A DNA stretch of 64,000 nucleotides from an uncultured Prevotellaceae bacterium (lineage in GTDB: Bacteria; Bacteroidota; Bacteroidia; Bacteroidales; Bacteroidaceae), in NCBI GenBank assembly GCA_900316585.1, contig ONDM01000002.1, positions 1 through 64,000 on the forward strand, read 5' to 3'. The position numbers and the translations under genes are program-made. Below, piece by piece: positions 52,708 to 62,867 of the stretch. Positions within the stretch are counted from its first letter, which is position 1, and the number at the start of each line of letters is the position of its first letter. The notes below the pieces were generated by a model. The model ran no database searches, had not been told where the DNA came from, and was given only the letters and a program-made list of their open reading frames with translations.

Positions 52708-54069
52708 ATGAACAAAAAAGAAATCCTGGCGGAGATGCTGCGCAATGCAGGAATTTCCGCACTGAACAAGATGCAGGAGTCGATGATCAAGACCTATGGC
52801 GGGGGTGGCAACGTGGTGCTGCTTTCACCCACCGGCTCCGGCAAGACACTGGCTTATCTGCTGCCACTGGTCCTGGACCTGATGGAACGGTCCACAGCCG
52901 GGAAAGAGGAGAGTGTGGAGGCCGCCGTACAGGCGGTGGTGCTGGTCCCCTCCCGTGAGCTGGCGCTGCAGACCGAGCAGGTGTTCAAGTCGCTAGGTAC
53001 AGGCCTGCGTGCCGTGAGCTGCTATGGCGGCCGTCCGACCATGGACGAGCATCGAACCCTCAAAGGTGTGAGACCGGAGGTGGTGATTGCCACGCCGGGG
53101 CGTATGAACGACCATCTGCAGAAGGGCAATATCCAGGCCGACACGGTGCGTGTGCTGGTGATTGACGAGTTTGACAAGTGTCTGGAGCTGGGATTCCGCG
53201 ACGAGATGGCCAAGGTTATCCGACAGTTGCCGAAGCTGCGCCGGAGAGTCCTGCTCTCCGCTACCGATGCCGAGGAGATACCCGGTTTCGCCAGTGTGGG
53301 CAAGGAGTATGCGCGTCTGGACTATCTGGACAAGACCGCTGAGGTGAAGGAACGCATCAGCCTGCATGTGGTCCACTCTCCGGAGAAGGACAAGCTGCAG
53401 ACCTTGCTGCGGCTCCTGGGTTCCCGCGGACAGGAGAGCTCCCTGGTCTTTGTGAACTACCGTGAGGCTGTGGACCGGGTAGGAAAGTTCCTGAAGCAGG
53501 AAGGGGTTTACTGTGAGCTCTTCCACGGCGGCATGGAGCAGAAAGACCGGGAGAAAGCCTTGTACAAGTTCGTGAACGGGAGTTGTAATGTCTTCGTTTC
53601 CACCGACTTGGCAGCGCGTGGACTGGATATACCTGATATAGACAATGTGGTACACTACCACCTGCCTGTGAATGAGGATGGCTATACGCACCGGAACGGT
53701 CGTACCGCCCGTTGGGAGGCCGAAGGCAACAGCTACCTGATTCTGGGTCCGGAGGAGGTTCTCCCGGATTATCTGGACGCCTCTCAGGTGGACGAGTACG
53801 CCCTGCCAGAGACGGTGGAGAAGCCCAAGGCACCGAAGTGGATTACCCTCTACATAGGCAAGGGCAAGAAGGACAGACTTAGCAAGACCGACATCCTGGG
53901 CTTCCTGTGCCAGAAAGGCGGCCTTTCCAAAGAGGAAGTGGGACGGATAGACGTGAAAGAGCACCAGTCGTTCGTGGCCGTGAGCCGTCAGAAACACCGG
54001 GAACTGCTGGAACGCATCAGCGGTGAAAAGATAAAAGGACTGAAAACCATCATCCAGGTGACCCGATAG
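52708..54069 (+). CDS. DEAD-box RNA helicase with DbpA-type RNA-binding domain
   Basis: 453 residues from ATG 52708 (an in-frame ATG-less extension to 52687 overlaps the -7 box). Motif I SPTGSGKT, Ia PSRELALQ, Ib TPGR, motif II DEFD in place of DEAD, III SAT, VI HRNGRTAR. The last ~75 residues (KWITLYIGKGKKDRLSKTDI) form a DbpA-like RNA-binding domain. DbpA-type helicases remodel 23S rRNA during 50S assembly; that role is inferred from architecture. A TATCTTTG -7 box is at 52682-52689, divergent from the rarA promoter. Confidence 0.9.
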   Translation: MNKKEILAEMLRNAGISALNKMQESMIKTYGGGGNVVLLSPTGSGKTLAYLLPLVLDLMERSTAGKEESVEAAVQAVVLVPSRELALQTEQVFKSLGTGLRAVSCYGGRPTMDEHRTLKGVRPEVVIATPGRMNDHLQKGNIQADTVRVLVIDEFDKCLELGFRDEMAKVIRQLPKLRRRVLLSATDAEEIPGFASVGKEYARLDYLDKTAEVKERISLHVVHSPEKDKLQTLLRLLGSRGQESSLVFVNYREAVDRVGKFLKQEGVYCELFHGGMEQKDREKALYKFVNGSCNVFVSTDLAARGLDIPDIDNVVHYHLPVNEDGYTHRNGRTARWEAEGNSYLILGPEEVLPDYLDASQVDEYALPETVEKPKAPKWITLYIGKGKKDRLSKTDILGFLCQKGGLSKEEVGRIDVKEHQSFVAVSRQKHRELLERISGEKIKGLKTIIQVTR

Positions 54070-54198
54070 CGGCTGGCATTTTGTCAGTAAAACATCCTGC
54101 CATATACTCCTGCCTGAAGGTGTTTATTTCATATTGAAATATTTTGTACGTTAACGGCAGCAATCCTTTAAAAAAGGGGTGGATTTGTGGGATTTTGT

Positions 54199-54230
54199 TT
54201 TGGCTGATTGGCAATTAATGACTACCTTTG
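54199..54230 (+). promoter_or_regulatory. Consensus promoter of serC
   Basis: TTTG (54199-54202), 20 bases, TACCTTTG (54223-54230), 52 bases before the serC ATG. Confidence 0.75.
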
Positions 54231-54282
54231 TACGCCTATAAATAAAGAAAATACGTATAAACAATAAAAAACATCAACGAAA

Positions 54283-55353
54283 ATGAAGAAGCATAATTTT
54301 AATGCGGGACCTTCTATCTTACCAAGAGAGGTCATTGAACAGACTGCACAGGCAGTTCTCGATTTTAACGGTTCTGGACTATCTCTGTTGGAAATCTCGC
54401 ATCGTGCTAAGGATTTCAAGCCTGTAGTAGACGAGGCTGAGGCATTGTTCAAGGAACTGCTGGACATTCCAGAGGGTTATTCCGTACTGTTCCTGGGTGG
54501 TGGTGCAAGCCTGCAGTTCTGCATGGTTCCTTATAACTACCTGAACAAGAAGGCTGCCTATCTGAATACCGGTACCTGGGCAAAGAAGGCCATCAAGGAG
54601 GCAAAGGCATTTGGTGAGGTGGACGTGGTAGCTTCTTCTGCAGAAGCCAACTTCAACTACATTCCAAAGGGATGGACCGTTCCTCAGGATGTGGACTATT
54701 TCCACTATACCTCCAACAATACCATCTTCGGAACTGAAATCAGGAAGACTCCGGAGGTTGGCAATGTTCGTATGATCTGTGATATGTCGTCCGACATCTT
54801 CTCACACCCGGTAGAAGTGGAGAAATACGACCTGATCTACGGTGGTGCCCAGAAGAACCTGGCTCCTGCTGGCGTAACTTTCGTGGTAGTGAAGAACGAC
54901 TCCCTGCACAAGGTGGACCGTGTCATTCCTACCATGCTGGACTATCAGACTCACATTGACGGCGGTTCCATGTTCAACACCCCTCCAGTACTGCCTATCT
55001 ACACCGCACTGATGAACCTGCGCTGGCTGAAGGCTCAGGGTGGTGTTCCTGAGATGGCCCGTCGTGCGAAGGAGCGTGCCGACCTGCTTTACTCTGCCAT
55101 CGAAGACAGCAAGATCTTCGTTCCGACCATCGCTGATCCAGAGGACCGTTCCTACATGAACATCTGTTTCGTGATGAAGGAAGAGTACAAGGAGCTGGAG
55201 CCTGAGTTCATGACCTTTGCTACTGAGCGTGGTATGGTGGGTATCAAGGGACACCGTTCCGTAGGCGGTTTCCGTGCCTCTTGCTACAATGCCCTCCCAC
55301 TGGAGAGCGTAAAGGCGCTGGTGGCTTGCATGAAGGAATTCGAAAACAAATAA
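54283..55353 (+). CDS. serC: Phosphoserine aminotransferase
   Basis: 356 residues. [20 protein letters not shown] at the N-terminus, LGGGASLQF in the phosphate site, [14 protein letters not shown] with the PLP lysine, and [17 protein letters not shown] at the C-terminus. It converts 3-phosphohydroxypyruvate to phosphoserine with glutamate. In operon with serA (12-base gap), the two giving the first two steps of serine synthesis. Confidence 0.96.
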   Translation: MKKHNFNAGPSILPREVIEQTAQAVLDFNGSGLSLLEISHRAKDFKPVVDEAEALFKELLDIPEGYSVLFLGGGASLQFCMVPYNYLNKKAAYLNTGTWAKKAIKEAKAFGEVDVVASSAEANFNYIPKGWTVPQDVDYFHYTSNNTIFGTEIRKTPEVGNVRMICDMSSDIFSHPVEVEKYDLIYGGAQKNLAPAGVTFVVVKNDSLHKVDRVIPTMLDYQTHIDGGSMFNTPPVLPIYTALMNLRWLKAQGGVPEMARRAKERADLLYSAIEDSKIFVPTIADPEDRSYMNICFVMKEEYKELEPEFMTFATERGMVGIKGHRSVGGFRASCYNALPLESVKALVACMKEFENK

Positions 55354-55365
55354 GACAGAAGTGTC

Positions 55366-56286
55366 ATGAAAGTTTTAATTGCTACAGAAAAGCCTTTCGC
55401 AGCCGTAGCTGTGGAAGGTATCCGCAAGGAGATAGAGGCAGCAGGCTATGAACTGGCCCTGCTGGAGAAATATACCGAGAAGGCTCAGCTTCTGGATGCC
55501 GTGAAGGATGCCAATGCCCTGATTATCCGCAGCGACAAGGTGGACAATGAGGTGCTGGATGCTGCTAAGGAGCTGAAGATTGTGGTGCGTGCCGGTGCTG
55601 GTTACGACAACGTGGACCTGGATGCAGCTACCGCTCATAACGTATGTGTGATGAACACTCCTGGCCAGAACAGCAATGCTGTGGCTGAGTTGGTGTTCGG
55701 TCTGCTGGTGTTTACCGTGCGCAACTTCTTCAACGGCAAGGCTGGTACCGAGCTGAAGGGCAAGAAACTGGGTATCCTGGCATTCGGCAATGTGGGCCGT
55801 AATGTGGCTCGCGTGGCTGCCGGCTTCGGTATGGAATGCTATGCCTACGATGCTTACTGCCCGAAGGAAGTGATTGAGGCTGCCGGTGTACATGCCGTTG
55901 ATTCTCAGGATGTCCTGTTTGAGACTTGTGATGTGGTGTCTCTCCATATCCCTGCTACTCCTGAGACCAAGCAGAGCATCAACAAGGCGCTGGTAGGCAA
56001 GATGAAGAAGGGTGGCATTGTGGTGAACACCGCCCGTAAGGAAGTCATCAATGAGCCAGAGCTGATTGAGCTGATGAGCGAGCGTGAGGATATCAAGTAT
56101 GTGACCGACATCATGCCAGACGCACATGCTGAGTTCGCAGAGAAGTTCGCAGGCCGTTACTTCTCTACTCCGAAGAAGATGGGTGCACAGACTGCAGAGG
56201 CCAACATCAATGCAGGTATCGCTGCAGCCAAGCAGATTGTAGGCTACTTCAAGGAGGGCATCGAGCGATTCCGTGTCAACAAGTAA
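55366..56286 (+). CDS. serA: D-3-phosphoglycerate dehydrogenase, short form
   Basis: 306 residues. NAD-binding LGILAFGNVGRNVARVAAGF; catalytic residues VVRAGAGYDNVDLDAA (Arg), NEPELIEL (Glu) and MPDAHAEF (His). The C-terminal ACT regulatory domain of long SerA is missing, the common Bacteroidales form, so serine feedback control may be absent. Ends at an intrinsic terminator. Confidence 0.93.
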   Translation: MKVLIATEKPFAAVAVEGIRKEIEAAGYELALLEKYTEKAQLLDAVKDANALIIRSDKVDNEVLDAAKELKIVVRAGAGYDNVDLDAATAHNVCVMNTPGQNSNAVAELVFGLLVFTVRNFFNGKAGTELKGKKLGILAFGNVGRNVARVAAGFGMECYAYDAYCPKEVIEAAGVHAVDSQDVLFETCDVVSLHIPATPETKQSINKALVGKMKKGGIVVNTARKEVINEPELIELMSEREDIKYVTDIMPDAHAEFAEKFAGRYFSTPKKMGAQTAEANINAGIAAAKQIVGYFKEGIERFRVNK

Positions 56287-56298
56287 AAACGTCATTCT

Positions 56299-56341
56299 AT
56301 CCCACAAGTAGCTGTCAGAGGCTGGCTTGTGGGATTTTTTT
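56299..56341 (+). terminator. Intrinsic terminator after serA
   Basis: ATCCCACAAG (56299-56308) pairs with CTTGTGGGAT (56326-56335), followed by a T-run. The DUF1015 gene starts only 16 bases later, so partial read-through or an internal promoter is needed. Confidence 0.75.
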
Positions 56342-56356
56342 CATTGAATAAATATC

Positions 56357-57604
56357 ATGGCAATAGTAAAACCATTCAAGGGAATACGCCCACCGAAGGA
56401 CTTGGTGGAACAGGTGGAGAGCCGCCCCTATGACGTGCTGAACAGCAAGGAGGCCAAGGCCGAGTGTGAGGGCAATGAGAAGTCGCTCTACCACATCATC
56501 AAGCCGGAAATCAATTTCGACCCGATCTGCGACGAGCATGACCCGAAGGTGTATGCGGAGGCTGCCCGTCAGTTCCAGCTCTTCCAGGACAAGGGATGGC
56601 TGGTTCAGGACCCTAAGGAGTATTATTATATCTATGCACAGACCATGAACGGCAAGACACAGTATGGTCTGGTCATCTGTGCCTATGTGGACGACTACCT
56701 GAACGGGGTCATCAAGAAGCATGAGCTGACCCGCAGGGACAAGGAGGAGGACCGGATGAAGCATGTGCGTGTGAACAATGCGAATGTGGAGCCTGTCTTC
56801 TTTGCTTATCCGGATGATGCGGTGCTGGATGAGATTGTGGCAAAGTACACCAAGGAGGAGCCGGTATACGACTTTATCGCTCCGGTGGACGGCTTCGGTC
56901 ATCAGTTCTGGATTGTGGACGACCCGAAGGATATTGAGACGATTACTGCCCGTTTTGCCCTGATGCCTGCTTTGTACATCGCCGACGGCCATCACCGTTC
57001 GGCTGCGGCTGCCCTAGTGGGTGCGGAAAAGGCCAAGAACGACCCTCATCGGACGGGTAAGGAGGAGTATAACTACTTCATGGCGGTGGCCTTCCCGGCT
57101 AACCAGCTGACCATCATCGACTACAACCGTGTGGTGAAGGATTTGAACGGACTGACTCCTGCCGAGTTCCTGGCCAAGGTGGCTGAGAACTTTGAGGTGG
57201 AGGAGAAGGGTACGGAAATCTACAAGCCTGTGAAGCTGCACAACTTCTCCCTGTATCTGGAAGGGAAGTGGTACAGCCTGACGGCAAAGCCTGGTACCTA
57301 TGACGATACCGACCCGATAGGGGTACTGGATGTCTCTGTTTCTTCTAATCTGATTCTGGACAAGATTCTGGGTATCAAGGACCTACGTTCCGACAAACGC
57401 ATTGATTTCGTAGGTGGTATCCGTGGTCTGGGTGAGCTCAAGAAACGCGTGGACAGCGGGGAGATGAAGGTGGCTCTGGCCCTTTATCCGGTATCCATGA
57501 AGCAGTTGATGGACATTGCCGACACGGGCAACATCATGCCTCCAAAGACCACCTGGTTTGAACCTAAGCTGCGTTCAGGCCTGGTCATCCACAAACTGGA
57601 CTAA
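56357..57604 (+). CDS. DUF1015 family protein
   Basis: 415 residues. AIVKPFKGIRPPKDLVEQVE at the start, SRPYDVL, and the family hallmark IADGHHRSAAAA near residue 210. No enzymatic activity is established for this family; the invariant ADGHHR suggests a phosphate- or metal-binding site. In Bacteroidales it commonly follows serC-serA, hinting at a metabolic link. The next gene, of the YigZ family, starts 9 bases downstream. Confidence 0.9.
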   Translation: MAIVKPFKGIRPPKDLVEQVESRPYDVLNSKEAKAECEGNEKSLYHIIKPEINFDPICDEHDPKVYAEAARQFQLFQDKGWLVQDPKEYYYIYAQTMNGKTQYGLVICAYVDDYLNGVIKKHELTRRDKEEDRMKHVRVNNANVEPVFFAYPDDAVLDEIVAKYTKEEPVYDFIAPVDGFGHQFWIVDDPKDIETITARFALMPALYIADGHHRSAAAALVGAEKAKNDPHRTGKEEYNYFMAVAFPANQLTIIDYNRVVKDLNGLTPAEFLAKVAENFEVEEKGTEIYKPVKLHNFSLYLEGKWYSLTAKPGTYDDTDPIGVLDVSVSSNLILDKILGIKDLRSDKRIDFVGGIRGLGELKKRVDSGEMKVALALYPVSMKQLMDIADTGNIMPPKTTWFEPKLRSGLVIHKLD

Positions 57605-57613
57605 CCTGACAGG

Positions 57614-58216
57614 ATGGACGATACGTACAAGACGATAGCTGCACCTGCAGAAGGAACCTATACGGAAAAGCGAAGCAAGTTTCTTGCCTTCGCTTTTCCT
57701 GTTGCTACCGTGGAGGAGGTGAAAGCCATCCAGGACCGGATGCAGAAGGAGTACTACGATGCCCGTCATGTGTGCTATGCCTATATGCTGGGTCCGGAGC
57801 GGAAGGATTTCCGGGCCAACGACAATGGGGAGCCTTCTGGGACGGCCGGCAAGCCTATTCTGGGGCAGATCAACTCCAATGGGCTGACCGACATCGCCAT
57901 CTTCGTGGTCCGCTACTTCGGTGGCATCAAACTGGGTACCAGCGGACTGATTGTAGCGTACAAGGCTGCAGCGGCCGAGTGTCTGGCTGCTGCGGAGATT
58001 ATAGAAAAGACCGTGGATGAGGATGTATCCTTCGGTTTTGAGTATCCGTTCATGAACGACGTGATGCGGATAGTGAAGGAGGAGGGGCCCAAGATTCTGG
58101 AGCAGGGGTACAACCAGGACTGCACGATGCGCCTCCGTATCCGGAAATCCCTGATGCCCCGGCTAAGGGAAAGGCTGACCAAGGTGGACAGCCTCCATTT
58201 CATGGATGAAAAGTGA
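57614..58216 (+). CDS. YigZ/IMPACT family protein
   Basis: 200 residues. YKTIAAPAEGTYTEKRSKFL, DARHVCYAYMLG, DNGEPSGTAGKPIL and VRYFGGIKLGTSGLI are the conserved UPF0029/IMPACT motifs. Function uncertain: linked to translation control in eukaryotes, suggested RNA-binding or proteolysis-related in bacteria. Its stop lies one base from the convergent uvrB stop, leaving no room for a terminator between them. Confidence 0.92.
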   Translation: MDDTYKTIAAPAEGTYTEKRSKFLAFAFPVATVEEVKAIQDRMQKEYYDARHVCYAYMLGPERKDFRANDNGEPSGTAGKPILGQINSNGLTDIAIFVVRYFGGIKLGTSGLIVAYKAAAAECLAAAEIIEKTVDEDVSFGFEYPFMNDVMRIVKEEGPKILEQGYNQDCTMRLRIRKSLMPRLRERLTKVDSLHFMDEK

Positions 58217-58217
58217 T

Positions 58218-60284
58218 TTATTTGGACCTCAGTAGCTCTTCCAGACGGATAATCTCGTCCCGATAGCCCGCCGCCTCGATGAAGTCGAGCTGCTTGGCTG
58301 CCTGTTCCATCAGTTTCTTGTTCTGTGCGATAGCCTTTTCCAACTGTTCCCGGTTCATCTGGGCGTACAATGGATCTGCCGCCTTCAGGCCCATATCCTC
58401 TGCACCGGTGTAGGCCCGTGTCTGACCACTCTGTATCTTGCTGAGGGCCTGCTTGTCCACCTTGTTTCCCTTCATCTGCTCGTTGGCAGAAATCAGGTCG
58501 CTCATCTGACGCTTTTTGACAATCTGTTTCGGCACAATGCCGTGCTCCTCGTTGTATTTCAGCTGCTTCTCCCTACGGCGGTTGGTCTCATCGATGGTCT
58601 TCTGCATACTTTCCGTGATGGTATCTGCATACATGATAGCCTTTCCGTTCAGGTGACGGGCAGCACGCCCTACCGTCTGTGTGAGGGAGCGGAAGCTACG
58701 CAGGAAACCCTCCTTGTCGGCATCCAGGATAGCCACCAGGGATACCTCCGGCAAGTCCAGCCCCTCACGGAGCAGGTTCACCCCGATGAGCACATCGATA
58801 TTACCGGCACGCAGGTCGTCCATGATCTTTACACGCTCCAGCGTGTCGACATCACTGTGGATGTAGGTACATTTGACACCAATGTCCAGGAGGTATTCTG
58901 AGAGCTCCTCCGCCATTCTTTTTGTCAGCGTGGTTACCAGCACCCTTTCCTCTTTCTCTATGCGCTGCTGAATCTCCTCCATCAGGTCGTCGATCTGGTT
59001 GAGGCTAGGTCGCACTTCAATGACAGGGTCCAGCAGTCCGGTAGGACGGATTACCTGGTCAATGACAATACCTTCGCTCTGTTCCAGCTCGTAGTCGGCC
59101 GGTGTGGCGCTGACATAGATGACCTGGTTCACCAGTTCCTGGAATTCCTCAAAACGCAACGGGCGGTTGTCCAGGGCTGCCGGGAGACGGAAGCCATATT
59201 CCACCAGGTTCTTCTTGCGGGCCCGGTCGCCTCCGTACATGGCACCAATCTGCGGGACACTGACATGACTCTCATCGATGACCATCAGGAAATCCTTCGG
59301 GAAGAAGTCCAGGAGGCAGTAGGGACGTGTACCCGCAGCACGTCCGTCGAAATAACGCGAATAATTCTCAATGCCGCTGCAATGTCCCAGTTCCCGGATC
59401 ATCTCCATGTCGTAGGATACACGCTCCTGGATTCTCTTCGCTTCGATAGGCCTTCCAGTCTCCTCAAAGTAAGCCACTTGCTTGGTCAGGTCCTCCTCAA
59501 TCTGGTGGATGGCAGCCAAGGTACTTTCCTTGGTAGTCATGAACAGGTTGGCAGGGTAAATCTTATATTCTTCGAATTTTCCGATACGAGTTCCGTTCAA
59601 CGGGTCCACCTCTTCAATGCTGTCGATCTCATCGTCCCAGAAGCAGACACGCAGCACGTGGTCGGCATAGGCCAGGTAGATATCCACATTGTCGCCCCGC
59701 ACCCGGAAGTTCCCACGGTCCAGCGTCATGTCATTCCTGACATACAGGCTATCGACCAGCCGTCGGAGGAGTGCATTCCGGTCCAGGATCATGCCCTGTC
59801 TTATTTCGATGACATTATTGTAGAAGTCGGCCGGGTTTCCCATGCCATAGATACAGCTTACCGATGAGATGACAATCACATCTTTCCGACCGGAGAGCAG
59901 GGCAGAAGTAGCCGCCAGCCGGAGCTTGTCGATCTCGTCGTTGATGGCCAGGTCCTTCTCGATATACGTGTCGGTGACAGGCAGGTAGGCCTCAGGCTGG
60001 TAGTAGTCGTAGTAAGAGACATAGTATTCCACGGCATTGTTCGGGAAGAAACTCTTGAACTCGCCATAGAGCTGGGCAGCCAATGTCTTGTTGTGACTGA
60101 GAATAAGCGTCGGCTTATTGACATTCTTGATGACATTGGCTATGGTGAAGGTCTTACCCGAACCGGTCACACCCAATAGTGTTTGGGCAGGAACACCCTC
60201 AAGTACCCCCTCCGTGAGTTGTCTGATAGCCTCAGGCTGGTCGCCTGTAGGCTGGAAATCCGATACAAGTTCAAATTCTGCCAT
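58218..60284 (-). CDS. uvrB: UvrABC excinuclease subunit B
   Basis: 688 residues from ATG 60284 ([20 protein letters not shown]); the longer frame to 60347 adds non-homologous residues and is rejected. Walker [14 protein letters not shown], beta-hairpin [12 protein letters not shown], helicase motifs DESHVS and GRAARH, and a C-terminal UVR domain ([20 protein letters not shown]). Damage-verification helicase of nucleotide excision repair. Confidence 0.97.
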   Translation of the reverse strand: MAEFELVSDFQPTGDQPEAIRQLTEGVLEGVPAQTLLGVTGSGKTFTIANVIKNVNKPTLILSHNKTLAAQLYGEFKSFFPNNAVEYYVSYYDYYQPEAYLPVTDTYIEKDLAINDEIDKLRLAATSALLSGRKDVIVISSVSCIYGMGNPADFYNNVIEIRQGMILDRNALLRRLVDSLYVRNDMTLDRGNFRVRGDNVDIYLAYADHVLRVCFWDDEIDSIEEVDPLNGTRIGKFEEYKIYPANLFMTTKESTLAAIHQIEEDLTKQVAYFEETGRPIEAKRIQERVSYDMEMIRELGHCSGIENYSRYFDGRAAGTRPYCLLDFFPKDFLMVIDESHVSVPQIGAMYGGDRARKKNLVEYGFRLPAALDNRPLRFEEFQELVNQVIYVSATPADYELEQSEGIVIDQVIRPTGLLDPVIEVRPSLNQIDDLMEEIQQRIEKEERVLVTTLTKRMAEELSEYLLDIGVKCTYIHSDVDTLERVKIMDDLRAGNIDVLIGVNLLREGLDLPEVSLVAILDADKEGFLRSFRSLTQTVGRAARHLNGKAIMYADTITESMQKTIDETNRRREKQLKYNEEHGIVPKQIVKKRQMSDLISANEQMKGNKVDKQALSKIQSGQTRAYTGAEDMGLKAADPLYAQMNREQLEKAIAQNKKLMEQAAKQLDFIEAAGYRDEIIRLEELLRSK

Positions 60285-60385
60285 ACGTATGCTGAAATGG
60301 AGATGTAAAGTTACATCATTTCTCTTGAAATTCCATGCATGGAACATTTTTTTACATTAAAAAAGTTAGATTAAATGTAGAAACA

Positions 60386-60416
60386 TTGTTCATGTCGAAC
60401 CAATTTACTAATTTTG
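60386..60416 (+). promoter_or_regulatory. Probable promoter of the bamD-rpoZ operon
   Basis: TTG (60386-60388), 20 bases, TAATTTTG (60409-60416), ending 13 bases before the bamD ATG, so the leader would be very short. Confidence 0.6.
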
Positions 60417-60429
60417 CACCCAAATTTGG

Positions 60430-61275
60430 ATGATGAAAAAGAACATTTTCTATATTTTGCTTGCTGTAGTGCTTGTTTCCAGTTGTGGAAGCAAGGCGAA
60501 GGTTGCCATGAGTACAGACTATGAGCAACGCTATGAAGCTGCCAAGCAGGCTTATGCGGAAGGCCACTATACCCGCTGTTGCAACCTGTTGGCCGACATG
60601 ATTGTGGTCATGAAAGGTACAGACAAGGCGCAGGAGTCGCTCTACATGATGGCGATGGCCCAGTACAACCTGGGAGACTATGAGACTGCTGCCACTTATT
60701 TCAAGCAGTTCTATACCAGCTATCCGAAGGGAGAGTTCAGTGAGCTGGCCCGCTACAATGCAGGCAAGGCACTGTACAACAGTACCCCGGATGCCCGTCT
60801 GGACCAGTCTGCCACTGCGGAGGCCATTTCCGAGCTGCAGACCTTCCTGGACTATTTCCCAGGTTCCCAATACACCGACCGTGCACAGAACATGATTTTC
60901 GAGCTGCAGGACAAGCTGGTGGAGAAGGAGTACTATTCAGCCAAGTTGTATTATGATCTGGGCAGTTACTTCGGCAACTGTACCGAGGGCGGCAGCAACT
61001 ATGAGGCTTGTGTGGTAACCTGTCAGAATACCTTGAAGGACTATCCTTACACCAAGCTTCGCGAGGAGCTCTACTACTTGAATTTCAAGGCGAAATATGA
61101 GTTGGCAGAGCAGAGTGTGCTGGAGAAGCAGCAGGAACGTTACCGGGATGCCATTGATGATTACTTCGGTTTCAAGAATGAGTTCCCGGACAGCAAGTAC
61201 ACCAAGGAACTGGACAAGCTGTATGCTTCTGCCCTGAAGCATGTGAATTTGGAGGAAGATGAAGAAGATTTATAA
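60430..61275 (+). CDS. bamD: Outer-membrane assembly lipoprotein BamD
   Basis: 281 residues. Lipoprotein signal (ILLAVVLVSSC, Cys at ~18), then TPR-like repeats: YEAAKQAYAEGHYTRCCNLL, YNLGDYETAATYFKQFYTSY, LDYFPGSQYTDRAQNM. A component of the BAM complex that folds outer-membrane proteins. First gene of an operon with rpoZ and a DUF4293 gene. An ATGATG start leaves a one-codon ambiguity. Confidence 0.9.
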   Translation: MMKKNIFYILLAVVLVSSCGSKAKVAMSTDYEQRYEAAKQAYAEGHYTRCCNLLADMIVVMKGTDKAQESLYMMAMAQYNLGDYETAATYFKQFYTSYPKGEFSELARYNAGKALYNSTPDARLDQSATAEAISELQTFLDYFPGSQYTDRAQNMIFELQDKLVEKEYYSAKLYYDLGSYFGNCTEGGSNYEACVVTCQNTLKDYPYTKLREELYYLNFKAKYELAEQSVLEKQQERYRDAIDDYFGFKNEFPDSKYTKELDKLYASALKHVNLEEDEEDL

Positions 61276-61298
61276 TGAAAATTTAATATAGAATATAT

Positions 61299-61634
61299 AT
61301 GGATTACATGAAAACCAATGCGCCAACCAACACACAGACCCGTGACATCATGGAACTGTGCAAGGAGACTGGCAATATTTATGAAAGTGTGGTTATCTTG
61401 GCAAAACGCTCCAATCAGATTGGGCAGGATATCAAGGCTGAGCTGACCAACAAACTGAAGGAATTCGCAACCCGTACAGATAACCTGGAGGAGATTTTTG
61501 AGAACCGTGAGCAGATTGAGATTTCACGTTTCTATGAGAAGCTTCCGAAGCCAACATTGATTGCCACTCAGGAATTTCTGGATGGTAAGGTTTACTTCCG
61601 CAATCCTGCAAGGGACAAGGAGAATCTGTTCTAA
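61299..61634 (+). CDS. rpoZ: RNA polymerase omega subunit (Bacteroidota type)
   Basis: 111 residues. TGNIYESVVILAKRSNQIGQ followed by DIKAEL is the omega/Rpb6 core; the C-terminal extension (KPTLIATQEFLDGKVYFRNP) is typical of the Bacteroidota form. It stabilises beta-prime during RNA polymerase assembly. Located 23 bases after bamD and 3 before the next gene. Confidence 0.9.
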   Translation: MDYMKTNAPTNTQTRDIMELCKETGNIYESVVILAKRSNQIGQDIKAELTNKLKEFATRTDNLEEIFENREQIEISRFYEKLPKPTLIATQEFLDGKVYFRNPARDKENLF

Positions 61635-61637
61635 TCC

Positions 61638-62093
61638 ATGATACAGCGTGTTCAATCTCTTTATCTGCTGGCAGTCCTGATTCTCTGCATCGTCTGCATG
61701 TGTGTTTCCGTGGGACGATTCGTGGGGGATAACGGCGACGTGGTAGCCGTGATGAATAACCTGACATTGGAGCAAGGTGAAGCTGTCTCTTACCGGCCTT
61801 GGGCTCTTTTTGCAGAGCTGCTGCTGGTTTGTATTCTGACCTTCTTCACCATCTTTACCTATAAGAAACGCATGCGTCAGATTCGCATGACCATTTTCTC
61901 CTGCATTGTGTTGATAGGCTATTTCATCACTTATGGGGTGTTTGCCTATCTGTTCGGTGCAGAACTGGGTGCTTCCTTCCGACCTTCACTCTGTGCATCC
62001 TTCCCATTGATTGCCTTGATCCTGAACTGGCTGGCCATTCGTGCCATCGGTGCAGATGAGATGTTGGTAAGGTCGCTTGACAGAATCAGATAA
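61638..62093 (+). CDS. DUF4293 membrane protein
   Basis: 151 residues with four membrane segments. IQRVQSLYLLAVLILCIVCM at the start and FPLIALILNWLAIRAIGADE near the end match this Bacteroidota-restricted family, which regularly sits after the omega gene. Function unknown. Confidence 0.85.
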   Translation: MIQRVQSLYLLAVLILCIVCMCVSVGRFVGDNGDVVAVMNNLTLEQGEAVSYRPWALFAELLLVCILTFFTIFTYKKRMRQIRMTIFSCIVLIGYFITYGVFAYLFGAELGASFRPSLCASFPLIALILNWLAIRAIGADEMLVRSLDRIR

Positions 62094-62121
62094 CAAGAAA
62101 AAAGTTGAGAGAGAAAAAAAG

Positions 62122-62158
62122 GGAGAGCTACTTGATTTAGGGGTAGCTCTCCTTTTTT
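62122..62158. terminator. Bidirectional intrinsic terminator
   Basis: GGAGAGCTAC (62122-62131) pairs with GTAGCTCTCC (62143-62152), flanked by an A-run on the left and a T-run on the right. It serves the convergent DUF4293 and PorT-like genes. Confidence 0.85.
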
Positions 62159-62164
62159 GATTTC

Positions 62165-62866
62165 CTATCGGATGTTTGGATTCTTCGATTTGAACAGGTC
62201 TATCAGATAACCGACCTTAACGGTGATGGCATTGTGACCGGAACGTCCGAAATACCCTTTGGAACTGTTGTCGTAGAAGTCATGCAGTCCGTAGTAGTAA
62301 CGCGCCTCAATCTGGAAGTGTCCCAGTTTAGGAGCAGACAACTCCATTCCGGCTCCTAGGGTAATACCATAGTCGAATGATCTGTCTGCATCGTGGCTGT
62401 ACTGATGGGTATGCGTATGTTCCTTCTCCATCCAAGAACCTGTATATTCCTGACTTTCAGACAACAGAAAACCTATTTGAGGACCCAGGACAATATAGCC
62501 TTGTGCCCCTTTGCGTTCCCTTCCCCAGGCCAGACGGGCCAGGGCAGGAATCTGCACATAGTTCATGGTTTTGCTGAAGTAGTCTGAGCTTTCATCCTCT
62601 ACCTCTTTCCAACCCTGCTGGAAATAATTCACCTCCAGTTGGATGGCGCAGATGGCCTTGATGTATTTTTCGCAGGTGTACCGCAGGATGATTCCTGCAT
62701 TCTTGCCCATGAGCTTTCCCTCCTTCAGGCTAGGATTGAAGTCGACCGCGGTAAGGTTGATACCCCCGGAGAAGCCAATGGCGAACTCACTGCGGTAGTC
62801 GCCCACCTGAGCCGAAGCGGTCAGTCCCAGCGTGGCCAGCATGCAAACCAGTGCGAAACGTTTCAT
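62165..62866 (-). CDS. PorT-like outer-membrane beta-barrel protein
   Basis: 233 residues from ATG 62866. Signal peptide MKRFALVCMLATLGLTASA, then alternating strands (FAIGFSGGINLTAVDFNPSL, LGHFQIEARYYYGLHDFYDN) of the outer-membrane barrel family called PorT/OMP_b-brl_2. A barrel of about eight strands is expected. The preceding gene's stop and this ATG are one base apart, indicating co-transcription. Specific role unknown. Confidence 0.82.
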   Translation of the reverse strand: MKRFALVCMLATLGLTASAQVGDYRSEFAIGFSGGINLTAVDFNPSLKEGKLMGKNAGIILRYTCEKYIKAICAIQLEVNYFQQGWKEVEDESSDYFSKTMNYVQIPALARLAWGRERKGAQGYIVLGPQIGFLLSESQEYTGSWMEKEHTHTHQYSHDADRSFDYGITLGAGMELSAPKLGHFQIEARYYYGLHDFYDNSSKGYFGRSGHNAITVKVGYLIDLFKSKNPNIR

Positions 62867-62867
62867 G

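Noticed and set aside
52993-53997. 334-codon reverse frame opposite the helicase
   Set aside because: Antisense shadow of the DEAD-box helicase.
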